A stretch of DNA of 41,673 nucleotides, taken from JBOHNM01 sp050730675. Its GTDB lineage: Bacteria > Planctomycetota > Phycisphaerae > Phycisphaerales > UBA1924. The DNA is taken from assembly GCA_050730675.1 (NCBI GenBank), contig JBOHNM010000014.1:1-41673 (forward strand), in the 5' to 3' direction. Positions 40,165 to 41,673 of this stretch are shown piece after piece; within the stretch, counting starts at the first letter, position 1; each line of letters begins with the position of its first letter. Under the pieces are notes generated by a model, which did no database searches, was not told where the DNA came from, and worked only from the letters and a program-made list of their open reading frames with translations. The translations under genes and the position numbers were made by a program.

Positions 40165-41673
40165 TTACGCCGGGACCAGCCGCGTCTTGGCCGGGCTGTG
40201 CCCGTGCTCGTCGAAGACCACGACCGTGTTCTCGCCCGCATGCAGCAGCTGCGCCGCCAGCAGCATGTGGGTCTGCGGCCCCACGTCGTGCCCCTTGGCC
40301 GTCTGCGTGAAGTACCGCCCCACGTGACGCCCGTTGATGTAGAGCTGGCCCTTGGTCAGACCATGCGTGTCGAACCGGAGCGCCGTCGGCGTACCGGTGA
40401 CCGAGAAGCTCGCCTTGAACCACCCCGGGCCCTTGCCCGCGCCGCCCTTGCCGGTGAAGGCCGCAGCGCCCGGCTCCTCCCACTTGGCGAACGACCACTG
40501 GGCGTCGTCGGTGATCGGCTCCTCGCAGTCCAGCAGAGTCACCGACTCGGCGAGCTGCTTCTCCACCGCGTGCGCATCGCCGAAGACCGCCAGCTGCAGC
40601 GTGTTGTTCTGACGACCCAGCTTGTCGTGCTCGATCAGCAGCTGCCGCGGGCCCGACGGGTCGAACGCGCCCACCGGCGCGTCGTTGACCAGGATCAGCC
40701 CGCGCGACGGCCCGCCCGCGAACGTGACCAGCACCGGTGTCTTGCGCTTGCCGGGGATGTGCCACGTGAGCCGGCTCGGATCCGTGGCATCGCCCAGGGC
40801 CGTGTTGAACAGGGGCGAAACCACCATGAGCATGTCGATCGGCTGGCCGCGCTCGAGAGCCGGCCTGGCCGTCCGCAGCGGCTTGACGCTCCACGCGTGC
40901 GTCCCAAGCCCGCGCTTGTCGGCCTTGGTGACCCCGCCGGAAAATCGGCCGAGATTCTCGGCCAGCACCACCAGCGTCTGATCGCCCTTGCGCAGATTGA
41001 GCGAGCCGATCGGCTCGGCGCCGGGGCCGGCGCCGACGACCCCGACGGGCTTGCCGTCGAGGAACATCGCCAGCCGGTCGCCGCACTCGGGCCACGCGAC
41101 GTCCACTTTGCGGGCGCTGTCGTTCTTGAGGGCGATGCGGTACCACCCGTAGCCGAACGGAGCGCCCAGCTTGGTCAGGTCCGCCGGGCCGGTGATCGAC
41201 GCGTAGCGGGCGCTGGTGCCGTCCAGGTACGCCTCGGCGTCGCAGCTGCTCCAGTGGTGCAGCGTCGGAGTCTGCACAACCTTGTGCGGAGGATCGACGT
41301 GGACCGTCGGCAGGATGATCGCCTTGGGCTCCGCCGGCGGCGGCGGCGGAGCGCTGTGCTTGCCCTTCTTCACCGGCTTCTTGGCCGCGGCCTTGGCCGG
41401 GACCGGCGGCGGCGCGACGACCTTCGGCGGCTTGATGATGTTCGGGCCGACCTTTAACTCGCGGACATCGCCCGCGGCCGAGAGGAACGTGCACCCGTGC
41501 GCCCCGCGCGGGATCACCGGGTCGCCGTTGATGTCCAGGTCGATCGCCCCCAGCACCACGCCCTCGTCGAGCACCTGCACCTGCGACAGGTACTCGTCGC
41601 GGCAGATCACCACCAGGATGCTCTCGTGCTGGATGATCTCCGGCTGACAATATGTGACCATGAGTTCCAGAGG
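40165..41673 (-). CDS. Beta-galactosidase-like (GH35-type) C-terminal region, 5'-truncated by window edge
   Basis: The frame is open to the right edge; an ATG at 41661 exists without a convincing ribosome binding site, so the gene most likely continues outside. The visible 500 residues are non-catalytic: a beta-sandwich (about 10-75), a Lys/Ala/Pro-rich linker (about 80-112), then two jelly-roll galactose-binding-like domains. The last (GWFKASFSVTGTPTALRF; GQLYINGRHVGRYF; ENTVVVFDEHG) closely follows the C-terminal pattern of GH35 beta-galactosidases (KG..wiNG..iGRy). The catalytic barrel would lie upstream, outside the window, so activity is inferred. TAA stop convergent with the PDZ gene. 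Confidence 0.72.
   Translation of the reverse strand, partial: PLELMVTYCQPEIIQHESILVVICRDEYLSQVQVLDEGVVLGAIDLDINGDPVIPRGAHGCTFLSAAGDVRELKVGPNIIKPPKVVAPPPVPAKAAAKKPVKKGKHSAPPPPPAEPKAIILPTVHVDPPHKVVQTPTLHHWSSCDAEAYLDGTSARYASITGPADLTKLGAPFGYGWYRIALKNDSARKVDVAWPECGDRLAMFLDGKPVGVVGAGPGAEPIGSLNLRKGDQTLVVLAENLGRFSGGVTKADKRGLGTHAWSVKPLRTARPALERGQPIDMLMVVSPLFNTALGDATDPSRLTWHIPGKRKTPVLVTFAGGPSRGLILVNDAPVGAFDPSGPRQLLIEHDKLGRQNNTLQLAVFGDAHAVEKQLAESVTLLDCEEPITDDAQWSFAKWEEPGAAAFTGKGGAGKGPGWFKASFSVTGTPTALRFDTHGLTKGQLYINGRHVGRYFTQTAKGHDVGPQTHMLLAAQLLHAGENTVVVFDEHGHSPAKTRLVPA

Noticed and set aside
40106..41650. Second minus-strand frame (514 codons) over the beta-galactosidase-like gene
   Set aside because: Arg/Gly/Pro-rich translation without motifs; the other frame has jelly-roll domain patterns.

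Overview
The window is a GC-rich, gene-dense bacterial chromosome segment. It most likely comes from a planctomycete of the Phycisphaerae/Phycisphaerales type. Supporting signs are three short-leader prepilins whose C-terminal halves resemble the planctomycete H-X9-DG family, a secreted protein ending in the two-repeat 'GC-type' dockerin, another ending in a PAPG/hydrophobic/poly-Arg sorting tail, a sulfatase, and FabF-like synthases beside a GxxExxY protein. This lineage call is an inference from protein style, not a phylogeny. GTG and TTG starts behind good ribosome binding sites are common.

Layout. 1-2154: C-terminal part of a LysM/L,D-transpeptidase (continuing off the left edge), a perfect terminator hairpin, and a membrane protein of unknown role on the minus strand. 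2359-6635: gyrB, then queC and queE (7-deazaguanine synthesis) overlapping by ATGA. 6671-8733: a DASS/SLC13 anion transporter and a SixA phosphohistidine phosphatase. 8752-11154 (minus): fasciclin protein, ECF sigma factor and RskA-type anti-sigma factor, echoing the mycobacterial SigK/RskA/MPT70-MPT83 arrangement. 11326-15621: an alpha/beta hydrolase gene broken by a single in-frame TAG, a small membrane-anchored protein, a non-catalytic M16 peptidase homologue, a c-type cytochrome and a prepilin. 15656-15742: tRNA-Ser(UGA).

15809-18360 is the most interesting part. A TTGACA promoter is covered by two tandem 17-bp palindromes (ATGCAAC-N3-GTTGCAT). It drives a prepilin followed by two paralogous secreted proteins carrying an HxH motif. 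One paralog is anchored by a dockerin and the other by a CTERM-like tail. The domain pattern recalls the Zur-repressed all3515-type PEP-CTERM proteins of cyanobacteria, so I propose a metal- (probably zinc-) responsive surface system.

18418-27028 is a long minus-strand run. In transcription order it holds glyQS, an alpha/beta hydrolase, a DinB-like protein, a MacA-MacB(ATPase)-MacB(permease)-TolC-like tripartite exporter with 4-nt overlaps, and a PrxQ peroxiredoxin. 27265-29585 (plus): a third prepilin, an FAD monooxygenase and an orphan small protein. 29595-32996 (minus): a KAS-like protein that keeps its cysteine but has lost both catalytic histidines, a glycine/RGG-rich protein with a degenerate PD-(D/E)XK (GxxExxY) fold, and an intact FabF. 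33117-35686: a two-TM coiled-coil-like protein whose reading frame appears to have absorbed a REP-like palindrome, a bidirectional terminator, and a secreted sulfatase. 35917-40137 (plus): rnpA-yidD, a TetR regulator, secG with an extended KPAD-repeat tail, yicC and a PDZ protein. 40165-41673 (minus): the C-terminal part of a beta-galactosidase-like (GH35-type) protein running off the right edge.

No stretch longer than 300 bases lacks a gene. No CRISPR array, insertion sequence, prophage or rRNA was seen.
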